A stretch of 28,462 nt of DNA from an uncultured Bacteroidota bacterium (GTDB lineage Bacteria; Bacteroidota; Ignavibacteria; UBA10030; UBA8401), in assembly GCA_937920105.1 (NCBI GenBank), contig CALETH010000082.1, positions 1 through 28,462 on the forward strand. The letters run 5' to 3'. Made by a program: the position numbers and the translations under genes. Each line of letters starts with the position of its first letter. Within the stretch, counting starts at the first letter, position 1. Positions 1 to 7,272 of the stretch are shown here, piece by piece. A model generated the notes under the pieces. That model was given only the letters and a program-made list of their open reading frames with translations, searched no databases and was not told where the DNA came from.

Positions 1-21
1 AGACGTGTGCTCTTCCGATCT
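1..21. other. Illumina TruSeq adapter remnant at the contig edge
   Basis: The first 21 bases contain GACGTGTGCTCTTCCGATCT, the 3' end of the standard Illumina TruSeq read-2 adapter. It is directly followed by very AT-rich genomic sequence. This is untrimmed library sequence, not biology, and should be masked. Confidence 0.96.
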
Positions 22-80
22 GTTTTATTGTAATATAATTAAATAAAATTTATATAAAAATATTATAGGATAAAAATATT

Positions 81-2120
81 ATGCTCCGACTTCAAAATTA
101 TGCAGAAGGAAAATGGTACGAAGGAAAAGGAAAATCCACAGAATTATTTAACGCTGTTACTGGAGAAAAAATTGGCGAAACCAGCAGTGAAGGACTTGTC
201 TTTAAATCCATGCTGGAATATGCACGTCGCGTTGGAGGTCCGAAACTTCGTGCAATGACATTTCATCAACGTGCGTTGATGTTAAAAGCATTAGCAAAAT
301 ATTTGATGGAACGAAAAGACGAATTTTATCAACTTTCGTATGCAACCGGTGCAACAAAAAATGATTCGTGGATTGATATTGAAGGAGGAATAGCAACATT
401 TTTTACCTACGCATCCAAAGGTCGCAGAGAATTTCCCAATGAATCATTTTATGTGGAAGGTGATGTAGAAGCACTTTCAAAAGGTGGAACATTTATCGGT
501 AGACATCTTTGCGTTCCATTGGAAGGAGTTGCTGTTCACATCAATGCATACAATTTTCCTTGCTGGGGAATGTTGGAAAAACTTGCACCAACATTTCTTG
601 CAGGAGTTCCTGCCATTGTAAAACCCGCAACACTTACATCCTATCTCACAGAAAAAGTTGTTCACGCGATTATTGAATCCAACATTCTTCCCGAAGGTGC
701 ATTACAACTTATTTGCGGAAGCGTTGGAGATTTATTTGAACATCTCACCTGTCAAGACGTAGTAACATTCACTGGTTCTGCTTCTACGGGAAAAAAATTA
801 AAACAACATCCTGTTGTTATTGAAAATTCTGTTCGCTTTACGATGGAGGCAGATTCACTCAACTGTTGCATTCTCGCACCAGATGCAATTCCCGGAACAG
901 AAGAATATGATTTATTTATAAAAGAAGTGGTGCGAGAAATGACAACGAAGGCAGGACAAAAATGTACTGCCATTCGTAGAACAATCGTACCAAAAAATCT
1001 TGTTGATGATGTTGCAAAATCTTTACAGAAAAAACTTTCCGAAATTAAAATTGGAAATCCGTTAATGGAAGGTGTGAGAATGGGAGCATTGGCGAGTAAA
1101 GCACAAGTGCAAGAAGTAAGAGAAAGAGTGTTAGAAATAAAAAAATCTGCAGAATATATTTGTGGTGATGAAAAAAACTTTGAGCCAATTGGCGTAGAAA
1201 AAAATGTTGGTTGTTTTTTTCCACTCACGTTATTGTACTGTGATTCTCCACTTACTAAAACTGCACCACATTCCATTGAAGCATTCGGACCTGTGAACAC
1301 CGTCATGCCATATTCCAATCTTGATGAAGCCATTGAACTTGCGAGAATGGGAAAAGGAAGTTTAGTAGGTTCACTTTTTACCATGAATGATGCAACCGCA
1401 AAAAAAATTATTTTTGGAGCAGCTCCATACCATGGAAGAATTTTAACTATTAATAGACATTGTGCAAAAGAATCTACAGGACATGGCTCACCAATGCCGC
1501 ATCTTGTTCATGGCGGACCCGGACGTGCTGGTGGTGGAGAAGAAATGGGAGGAATTCGTGGTGTGTTGCATTATATGCAGCGAACTGCATTGCAAGGTTC
1601 TCCAACAACATTAAGTGCAGTGTGCAATGAATGGATGCACGGAGCAGAAACAAAAAAAGAACTTGTTCATCCGTTTCAAAGATATTTTGATGAACTGCAA
1701 ATAGGAGAAACAATAGTAACTCATCGTCGCACAATTACCGAAGCAGACATTGTAAATTTTGCCGGAGTGAGTGGAGATTATTTTTACGCCCACACCGATG
1801 AAATTGCTGCATCAGATTCTCTTTTTGGAAAACGGGTTGCTCACGGATATTTTCTTATTGCTGCTGCTGCCGGACTTTTTGTTAATCCCGCACCCGGTCC
1901 AGTACTTGCCAATTATGGTTTAGAAAACTTACGATTTGTTCGTCCTGTGTACGTTGGCGATACTGTGCATGTGCGTTTTACGTGTAAACGAAAAACTGAA
2001 AAAGAAGTTATAGAAACAATGATTCCGCAAGGTGTAGTAGAGTGGGATGTTGAAGTGTTCAATCAGAATAATGAAACTGTTGCAACGTACACTATTTTGA
2101 CTTTGGTGAAAAGAAAGTAA
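81..2120 (+). CDS. paaZ: PaaZ-type bifunctional oxepin-CoA hydrolase / semialdehyde dehydrogenase
   Basis: The 679 residues match the usual length of PaaZ (about 681 in E. coli). In the aerobic phenylacetate pathway PaaZ opens the oxepin-CoA ring and oxidises the resulting semialdehyde to 3-oxo-5,6-dehydrosuberyl-CoA. The N-terminal 520 residues are an aldehyde dehydrogenase with catalytic Glu256 (FTMEADS) and nucleophile Cys295 (AGQKCTAIRR), the same numbers as in E. coli PaaZ. The C-terminal part (from about 530) is a MaoC-like hot-dog hydratase with the GDYFYAH motif (Asp566, His571) and GKRVAHGYF. Both active sites look intact. No other paa gene is visible, but the window starts just upstream, so partners could lie on the missing side. 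The gene ends six bases from a convergent toxin gene. Confidence 0.93.
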   Translation: MLRLQNYAEGKWYEGKGKSTELFNAVTGEKIGETSSEGLVFKSMLEYARRVGGPKLRAMTFHQRALMLKALAKYLMERKDEFYQLSYATGATKNDSWIDIEGGIATFFTYASKGRREFPNESFYVEGDVEALSKGGTFIGRHLCVPLEGVAVHINAYNFPCWGMLEKLAPTFLAGVPAIVKPATLTSYLTEKVVHAIIESNILPEGALQLICGSVGDLFEHLTCQDVVTFTGSASTGKKLKQHPVVIENSVRFTMEADSLNCCILAPDAIPGTEEYDLFIKEVVREMTTKAGQKCTAIRRTIVPKNLVDDVAKSLQKKLSEIKIGNPLMEGVRMGALASKAQVQEVRERVLEIKKSAEYICGDEKNFEPIGVEKNVGCFFPLTLLYCDSPLTKTAPHSIEAFGPVNTVMPYSNLDEAIELARMGKGSLVGSLFTMNDATAKKIIFGAAPYHGRILTINRHCAKESTGHGSPMPHLVHGGPGRAGGGEEMGGIRGVLHYMQRTALQGSPTTLSAVCNEWMHGAETKKELVHPFQRYFDELQIGETIVTHRRTITEADIVNFAGVSGDYFYAHTDEIAASDSLFGKRVAHGYFLIAAAAGLFVNPAPGPVLANYGLENLRFVRPVYVGDTVHVRFTCKRKTEKEVIETMIPQGVVEWDVEVFNQNNETVATYTILTLVKRK

Positions 2121-2126
2121 AGAAAT

Positions 2127-2423
2127 TTATTTGCGATTTTTCCAATATAAAGGTCGACGTTTTTGGCTTGCTATTGCTAAAATGCGAATAGAAGTTTCAG
2201 AAAGAGTGTACATAATACTATAAGGAAAGCGACGAAGAGTTTTTCTTCTAACAACGTGAAAAATTTGAGGAAATAATTTTGGATTTTGTTGAATAAGATG
2301 TAAAGAACGTTCAACTTCATCAAGAAAAGAAAAACCAAGTCCACTCACTTGATTTTCATAATAAGCCGCAATGTCGTTTAACTCGAATTCTGCTAATTCA
2401 TGAAAGGAAAGAGAATAATTCAT
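2127..2423 (-). CDS. RelE/ParE-type toxin of a type II toxin-antitoxin pair
   Basis: This 98-residue basic protein has the pattern of the ParE/RelE superfamily: FHELAEFELNDIAAYYE near the start, a central helix FLDEVERSLHLIQQNP, then the beta strands RRFPYSIMYTLSETSIRILAIASQKRRP. The arginine-rich RRKTLRRFPY segment and final strand are typical. Family members poison gyrase (ParE) or cut mRNA on the ribosome (RelE); the sequence alone does not tell which. It overlaps the upstream antitoxin by four bases (ATGA), so the two are probably translationally coupled with the antitoxin made first. Confidence 0.85.
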   Translation of the reverse strand: MNYSLSFHELAEFELNDIAAYYENQVSGLGFSFLDEVERSLHLIQQNPKLFPQIFHVVRRKTLRRFPYSIMYTLSETSIRILAIASQKRRPLYWKNRK

Positions 2424-2644
2424 CGTAACCTTGCACGGGCATTTTTCAAAACTACATCAGCAGGTGTGAGTTTAGTTTTCCCGTCTTCTATTTCATAATG
2501 CCTTCGCAAAGATTCTTCCAGCCATAGTTTTTCATTTTCTTCTTCGGAAAGGTCTTCTAAACTTGCCAATAAGTCACTTGCTAATTTTGCACGTGTAGAA
2601 GTTTTTAATTTCATCAATTGTTTTTTGATACTTTGTGTGGTCAT
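2420..2644 (-). CDS. Antitoxin of the CHP02574 addiction-module family
   Basis: The 74-residue protein is mostly helical and charged, with the family pattern RAKLASDLLASLEDLSEEENEKLWLEE followed by a C-terminal segment that would wrap the toxin. This matches the 'putative addiction module component' family (PF09720, TIGR02574), which pairs with ParE-like toxins. The order antitoxin then toxin and the ATGA overlap support the pairing. No separate DNA-binding domain is obvious, as is usual for this family. Confidence 0.85.
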   Translation of the reverse strand: MTTQSIKKQLMKLKTSTRAKLASDLLASLEDLSEEENEKLWLEESLRRHYEIEDGKTKLTPADVVLKNARARLR

Positions 2645-2651
2645 AAAAATT

Positions 2652-2792
2652 TTATTGATTGTGAACTTTTTGACTCTTTTCTTTTAAATATTTTTTTATT
2701 TCCTCACTACTCATAGTAGCCATTTCTAAAGACATTTTTTCTTTAATGGTTCGAAAAGTTTTTACAGCATCAAAGTAAAATCGTTGTTTCAT
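2652..2792 (-). CDS. Small 46-residue protein leading the toxin-antitoxin operon
   Basis: A short open frame, MKQRFYFDAVKTFRTIKE..., sits seven bases upstream of the antitoxin start on the same strand. It has 46 residues and reads as one amphipathic helical region (VKTFRTIKEKMSLEMATMSSEEIKKYLKEKS). Small proteins with a start like 'FDAVKMxRxIRD' and an 'MSxEExxxYLKxxS' tail are, from memory, common beside toxin-antitoxin genes in related genomes. No Shine-Dalgarno sequence is visible, which is common in this phylum. It could be a third component, an accessory antitoxin or an unrelated peptide. The function is not known to me. Confidence 0.55.
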   Translation of the reverse strand: MKQRFYFDAVKTFRTIKEKMSLEMATMSSEEIKKYLKEKSQKVHNQ

Positions 2793-2916
2793 TTATTAAG
2801 GTGGATATTTAAAGTATGATATTAATATAATTGATTTATCGTTTCTTTTCAAAATCTTCCAATATTTTTCATCTTCCTAAAAATTGTGTATATTGTGCAG
2901 TAAAATTTCTTCTACA

Positions 2917-3741
2917 ATGAACACTATCACAGATACTATCTATAAACTTTTTCTTCTTCCAAAACTTAAAAAAGAAATCTCCCGCTTACAATCTCTTAAC
3001 ACACCTCAAAGCAAAACATTAGTTACAGTATTACGAAAAACACTTACCAATAAAATTTTTCCAGAAGAAAATTTGTGGATTGAAAAAATAGAAACATTAA
3101 GAAAACAACTCAATATTTCTCAAGAAAAAATTCTCATCCAAGATTACGGGGCGCAATCACCAAAGAAAAAATTAACACAAGAAGAAATGTATCAAGGAAG
3201 AGAAATTTCTACTACTATAGGAAAAATCTCTAAAAATTCCAGCAAACCCTACACGTGGGCATCATTATTATTTCATCTCATCCGAAATTTTAAACCAACA
3301 CTATGTTTAGAATTAGGAACATGTGTTGGAATTTCCACACTATATCAAGCAGCAGCATTACATTTAAATAACAATGGAAAAATTATCACATTAGAAGGAG
3401 CAGAATCTTTAGCGAAAATTGCACAACGTAATATCCATCAATTGGGATTTTCTTCCTTAGTAGAAAGTATTGTTGGACGTTTTCAAGATACACTACTTCC
3501 AACACTACAAAAAAATCCACCAATAGATTTTGCTTTTATTGATGGACACCATGATGGTACAGCAACGCTCCAATATTTTGAACAAATATTTCCGTTTCTT
3601 TCTAATAACGCAATTCTTATATTTGATGATATACATTGGTCCAAAGGAATGAACGAAGTATGGAAAAAAATCCAAAATGATAAACGCATCCCACTTGCTT
3701 CTGATATTTCTCAAGTTGGAATTTGTTTTGTAGAAAAATAA
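2917..3741 (+). CDS. Class I SAM-dependent methyltransferase (Methyltransf_24-like)
   Basis: I start the gene at ATG 2917 (MNTITDTIYKLF), giving 274 residues. An in-frame TTG at 2884 would add eleven residues, but that extension (CILCSKISST) looks like upstream sequence. The SAM-binding motif I is LCLELGTCVGIST (around residue 130), followed by an acidic strand end ITLEGAE, then DFAFIDGHHDG and ILIFDDIHWSKGM. These place it with the O-methyltransferase-like Methyltransf_24 group, whose DxDH-like acidic residues often bind a metal. The N-terminal 100 residues are helical and unassigned. The substrate is unknown. It is followed by a hairpin at 3750-3775 that may end transcription before gatC. 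Confidence 0.8.
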   Translation: MNTITDTIYKLFLLPKLKKEISRLQSLNTPQSKTLVTVLRKTLTNKIFPEENLWIEKIETLRKQLNISQEKILIQDYGAQSPKKKLTQEEMYQGREISTTIGKISKNSSKPYTWASLLFHLIRNFKPTLCLELGTCVGISTLYQAAALHLNNNGKIITLEGAESLAKIAQRNIHQLGFSSLVESIVGRFQDTLLPTLQKNPPIDFAFIDGHHDGTATLQYFEQIFPFLSNNAILIFDDIHWSKGMNEVWKKIQNDKRIPLASDISQVGICFVEK

Positions 3742-3749
3742 AATTGTAG

Positions 3750-3775
3750 GGACGGTTGCAAAACCGTCCATTTTT
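3750..3775 (+). terminator. Hairpin with T run after the methyltransferase gene
   Basis: An 8-bp perfect stem GGACGGTT / AACCGTCC with a GCAA loop is followed by A and five T. It fits an intrinsic terminator, although the same sort of palindrome is also known as a dispersed repeat in many genomes. Confidence 0.6.
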
Positions 3776-3779
3776 AAAA

Positions 3780-3811
3780 TGGATTCCCGCTAAAAACATG
3801 CGGGAATGACA
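3780..3811. repeat. REP-like hairpin repeat, copy 1 (TGGATTCCCGC / GCGGGAATGACA)
   Basis: Inverted arms ATTCCCGC and GCGGGAAT are separated by nine bases and flanked by TGG and GACA. The same arms and flanks occur, in the opposite orientation, at 4905-4931 and, with altered stem, at 18036-18067. It lies just upstream of the gatC ribosome-binding site. Confidence 0.8.
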
Positions 3812-3834
3812 TTAAACCTTACAAGAGGAAAATC

Positions 3835-4122
3835 ATGTCCGTAACACTAAAAGATGTAGAACACATCGCAAAACTTTCTCGATTAGAATTTTCTGAAAAT
3901 GAAAAAGAAAAACTCGTTCACAATATGAACGACATCTTAAAACACATCGAAAAACTCAACGAGTTAGATACAACAAATGTAGAACCACTTTCTCACGTTA
4001 TTGAATTACAAAATGTGATGAGAGAAGATGAAACAAAACAATCACTACCAGTAGAAGAAGCATTAAAAAATGCTCCATCAAAAGAGGAATCATTTTTTAA
4101 AGTTCCCAAAGTTATTGGATAA
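3835..4122 (+). CDS. gatC: Asp/Glu-tRNA amidotransferase subunit GatC
   Basis: The 95-residue protein has the GatC pattern: VTLKDVEHIAKLSRLEFSENE at the start, then LDTTNVEPLSHV and a C-terminal FFKVPKVI. GatC is the small stabilising subunit of GatCAB, which turns Glu-tRNA(Gln) or Asp-tRNA(Asn) into Gln- or Asn-tRNA in the cytoplasm. A clear ribosome-binding site, AAGAGG, precedes the ATG. gatA and gatB are not next to it, so the complex is encoded at separate loci. Its stop is two bases before the kdsB start, so the two are almost certainly on one transcript. Confidence 0.95.
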   Translation: MSVTLKDVEHIAKLSRLEFSENEKEKLVHNMNDILKHIEKLNELDTTNVEPLSHVIELQNVMREDETKQSLPVEEALKNAPSKEESFFKVPKVIG

Positions 4123-4124
4123 CA

Positions 4125-4874
4125 ATGCAAGTTATAGGAATCATTCCGGCACGATATTCATCGCAACGCCTGCCTGCAAAACCATTGGCAGATATTTGTG
4201 GAAAACCAATGATACAGTGGGTCTATGAACAAGCAAAAAAATCTCAATTATTAAATGAAGTTATTGTTGCAACAGATAATCAAAAAATTCTTGATGTGGT
4301 AAAAAATTTTGGTGGAAAAGTAGTGATGACGCCGGAATGCGAAAGTGGAAGTGATAGAGTTGCTTTGGTAGCACGAACATTTCCAACAGCACAAGTTGTC
4401 GTCAATATTCAAGGAGATGAACCACTCATCTCACCACAATTAATAGATGAATGCGTAGATGCACTTATAAAAGATGGGAATGCAGTAGTAGCAACCGCTG
4501 TAAAAAAAATTGAATCAGAAAACGAAATTAAAAATCCAAATGTTGTCAAAGTAGTGTTAGATAAAAATAATTATGCGTTGTATTTTTCTCGAGCAGAAAT
4601 TCCATTTGTAAGAGATACAAAAAGCATTTCTACAATGTTTTATAAACATTATGGAATTTACATTTATAGAGCAAATTTTTTACAACATTATACAATAATG
4701 CAGCCAACAATGTTGGAGCAAACAGAAAAATTAGAACAATTAAGAATTTTAGAAAATGGATTTCGTATAAAATGTGTTATTACAGAAGCAGAATCCTTTT
4801 CTGTTGATACACAAGAAGATTTAGAACATGTGCGAACAATAATGAACAATAAAATAATTTCTAAAAAATTATAA
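4125..4874 (+). CDS. kdsB: 3-deoxy-manno-octulosonate cytidylyltransferase (CMP-Kdo synthetase)
   Basis: The 249 residues match KdsB in length and motifs: IIPARYSSQRLPAKPL (nucleotide-binding loop), GGKVVMTPECESGSDRV, VVNIQGDEPLI and a late AESFSVDTQEDLEHV. The enzyme joins Kdo to CMP using CTP, the activation step before Kdo transfer to lipid A, in the cytoplasm. This implies that the cell makes Kdo-containing LPS or lipooligosaccharide. It starts two bases after gatC, with no separate ribosome-binding site except inside the gatC end. CTP synthase follows downstream, which supplies the co-substrate; kdsB-pyrG neighbours are also known in other bacteria such as Chlamydia. Confidence 0.95.
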   Translation: MQVIGIIPARYSSQRLPAKPLADICGKPMIQWVYEQAKKSQLLNEVIVATDNQKILDVVKNFGGKVVMTPECESGSDRVALVARTFPTAQVVVNIQGDEPLISPQLIDECVDALIKDGNAVVATAVKKIESENEIKNPNVVKVVLDKNNYALYFSRAEIPFVRDTKSISTMFYKHYGIYIYRANFLQHYTIMQPTMLEQTEKLEQLRILENGFRIKCVITEAESFSVDTQEDLEHVRTIMNNKIISKKL

Positions 4875-4901
4875 TTTTTTTTGTAAAAATTTACAATCAA
4901 G

Positions 4902-4932
<31 letters not shown>

Positions 4933-4963
4933 TTTTAATCATAAAAAATAAATAGGAAAAAAC

Positions 4964-6577
4964 GTGCGACAAGTAAAATATATTTTCATCACCGGCGGAG
5001 TTGTTTCCTCATTAGGAAAAGGAATCGCTGCTGCATCATTAGGTCTTCTGTTAAAATCTCGCGGGTTAAAAGTTACCATTCAAAAATTTGACCCATACAT
5101 TAACGTTGACCCGGGAACAATGAATCCATTTCAACACGGAGAAGTGTACGTTACTGATGATGGAGCAGAAACTGATTTAGATTTAGGACACTACGAAAGA
5201 TTTCTTGGTGTAGAAATGTCCAGAAAAAATAATTCTACAACAGGACAAATTTATTACGAAGTAATTTCTAAAGAACGTCGTGGGGATTATCTCGGAGCAA
5301 CCGTACAAGTCGTTCCACACATCACGGATGAAATTAAAAAACGACTCACACAATTAAGCAATCAATATGATGTTATTATTACAGAGGTTGGTGGAACGGT
5401 TGGAGATATAGAAAGTCTTCCATTTCTTGAAACCATTCGTCAATTTACGCATTCTGTGGGAAGAAGTAATGCAGTCAATATTCATGTAACACTTATTCCG
5501 TACATACAATCCGCAGGAGAGTTAAAAACAAAGCCAACGCAACATAGTGTAAAAACATTATTGGAAATTGGTGTTCAACCGGATATTCTCATTTGTCGTT
5601 CGGAGCAGCCGCTTTCAAAAGAACTCAAAGAAAAAATCGGATTATTTTGTAATGTAGAAACCAAAGCCGTTATCGAAGCACGAGATGCCGAAACCATTTA
5701 CGAAGTTCCGCTACTTTTTGAACAAGAACAGTTAGATACCATTGTTCTTGAAAAACTCAATCTTAAATCTCCAAAAGCAAATCTCAAAAAGTGGACACAA
5801 TTTGTTCATAACATAAAATCGCCACGCAATCAAGTTACCATTGGAGTTGTTGGAAAATATACAGATTTAAAAGATGCTTATAAAAGTATTACAGAATCTT
5901 TTGTTCATGCAGGAGCAGAAAATAATACTAAAGTACATCTTAAATGGATTCGCGCCCAAGAATTAGAAGCAGAAAATCTTCACCATCATTTACAAAACAT
6001 TGAGGGATTATTAGTTCCCGGTGGATTTGGTGAACGCGGCATTGAAGGGAAAATAAAAGCAATCCAATACGTACGAGAACGTAATATTCCATTTTTTGGA
6101 ATATGTTTGGGAATGCAATGTGCAGTTATCGAATTTGCTCGAAATGTATGCAAGTTGAAAAATGCTAACAGTACAGAATTTGCAAAAACAAAAAGCAATG
6201 TTATTGATTTAATGTTGGAGCAAAAAGCAGTAAAAAATCTTGGCGGAACAATGCGGCTTGGTGCATATCCCTGTGTGCTGGCAAAAGGAACAAAAGCATT
6301 TGCTGCTTATAAGAAAAAAAAAATTTCAGAACGACATCGTCATAGATATGAAGTTAATAACACATTCAGAAAAATCCTCACCAAATATGGAATGAAATTT
6401 TCCGGACTTTCTCCCAATAAAAATTTAGTAGAAATTATAGAACTACCAACACATCGATGGTTTGTTGGTGGACAATTTCATCCTGAACTCAAATCCCAAG
6501 CACTCAACGCACATCCGCTTTTTAGAGATTTCGTAAAAGCAGCATTAGAGTATAAAAAGGAAGAAACACTGTTGTAA
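4964..6577 (+). CDS. pyrG: CTP synthase
   Basis: The 537-residue protein starts with GTG at 4964, with AGGA about nine bases upstream; no other start fits the conserved N-terminus VKYIFITGGVVSSLGKG. Residues 1-270 form the synthetase domain with its P-loop and KFDPYINVDPGTMNPFQHGEV. The C-terminal glutamine amidotransferase domain carries the nucleophile in FGICLGMQCAVIEFARN (Cys381) and GGQFHPEL (His506, Glu508). It makes CTP from UTP, ATP and glutamine in the cytoplasm. Being just downstream of kdsB, it may be co-transcribed to feed CMP-Kdo synthesis. It ends 16 bases from the convergent gene at 6594, with no room for a normal terminator. Confidence 0.97.
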   Translation: MRQVKYIFITGGVVSSLGKGIAAASLGLLLKSRGLKVTIQKFDPYINVDPGTMNPFQHGEVYVTDDGAETDLDLGHYERFLGVEMSRKNNSTTGQIYYEVISKERRGDYLGATVQVVPHITDEIKKRLTQLSNQYDVIITEVGGTVGDIESLPFLETIRQFTHSVGRSNAVNIHVTLIPYIQSAGELKTKPTQHSVKTLLEIGVQPDILICRSEQPLSKELKEKIGLFCNVETKAVIEARDAETIYEVPLLFEQEQLDTIVLEKLNLKSPKANLKKWTQFVHNIKSPRNQVTIGVVGKYTDLKDAYKSITESFVHAGAENNTKVHLKWIRAQELEAENLHHHLQNIEGLLVPGGFGERGIEGKIKAIQYVRERNIPFFGICLGMQCAVIEFARNVCKLKNANSTEFAKTKSNVIDLMLEQKAVKNLGGTMRLGAYPCVLAKGTKAFAAYKKKKISERHRHRYEVNNTFRKILTKYGMKFSGLSPNKNLVEIIELPTHRWFVGGQFHPELKSQALNAHPLFRDFVKAALEYKKEETLL

Positions 6578-6593
6578 ATTTGAATTGTTTATT

Positions 6594-6986
6594 TTATCTA
6601 AAATCACCAGTATAGACCCATTTAGATGCAATAATTTTCCCATCCAAACCTACAGTTGCAGAAATAGTTCCATAACCATGTATTGAAGTGGCTCTAAAGA
6701 TAACATTATCAAAATCAGAACTAAATGTACAAGAATAAGAAGCATTTTCATTACTTCTTAATAAAGTTGGAATTTTATATCTGTTATACATCCCATTTCC
6801 ACCACCCATAGAGGAAGGTCGTACGCTATATTGATATGCATTTGCAGCCAAATTATTTAAATCATTAATAATTGCATCCTTGTTGGCTTGAATTGCACTA
6901 GCACTAAATAGAGAAATACCAACGGCTAAAGCAATACCAACAATAATAATTCCTAAAATAATAATAAGAAGTTGTTGTTGACCCAT
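6594..6986 (-). CDS. Small protein with an N-terminal membrane anchor, pilin-like in layout
   Basis: The 130 residues open with MGQQQ and an uninterrupted hydrophobic helix (about residues 6-28, LLIIILGIIIVGIALAVGISLF). A helical segment follows (NKDAIINDLNNLAANAYQYSVRP), then a glycine-rich patch SSMGGGNGMYNRYK and a beta-rich C-terminal part (SYSCTFSSDFDNVIFRATSIHGYGTISATVGLDGK). This layout resembles type IV pilin-like proteins: hydrophobic N-helix, long helix, beta head. The class III cleavage motif (G followed by FxxxE) is not present. From memory, proteins starting GQQQLLLI...LG are frequent in Ignavibacteria genomes and annotated as hypothetical. A strong GAGAGGAG ribosome-binding site precedes the ATG. 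The function is unknown. Confidence 0.75.
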   Translation of the reverse strand: MGQQQLLIIILGIIIVGIALAVGISLFSASAIQANKDAIINDLNNLAANAYQYSVRPSSMGGGNGMYNRYKIPTLLRSNENASYSCTFSSDFDNVIFRATSIHGYGTISATVGLDGKIIASKWVYTGDFR

Positions 6987-7106
6987 AAAAAACTCCTCTC
7001 AAAAAATAGTTTATAAAATTTTGGATACTAAATAAAAATATACAATATTTATGCCAAACGAAAAAGTTTTATTTCAGATAAAATTGTAATCTATAAAAAA
7101 CAAAAA

Positions 7107-7152
7107 TCTCAAAAAATTACACACCTGTCTAAAATTACACACCATTTTGAGA
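7107..7152. promoter_or_regulatory. Nested direct and inverted repeat in a divergent intergenic region
   Basis: Two exact copies of AAAATTACACACC (7113-7125 and 7131-7143, 18 bases apart) lie inside an 8-bp inverted repeat TCTCAAAA (7107-7114) / TTTTGAGA (7145-7152). The 286-base gap (6987-7272) separates the divergent genes at 6594 and 7273, so this could be an operator. It could also be a decayed insertion-sequence end. No other gene is seen in this gap. Confidence 0.45.
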
Positions 7153-7272
7153 CACAATCTTAAAAACCGCTGTTTTTAGACGAAAATCCTATATTATTTT
7201 TCGGCATAAAAGTTGCTAATTATAATAACCAAGCCACAATTCATTTATTCATAACATATTAGAGGTGTTTTT

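Noticed and set aside
752..1384. 210-residue minus-strand frame inside paaZ
   Set aside because: It is the reverse shadow of a highly conserved catalytic region (Glu256 to the end of the dehydrogenase domain).
2884..2916. TTG start eleven residues upstream for the methyltransferase
   Set aside because: The extension is cysteine-rich and unlike the family; the ATG at 2917 gives a natural N-terminus.
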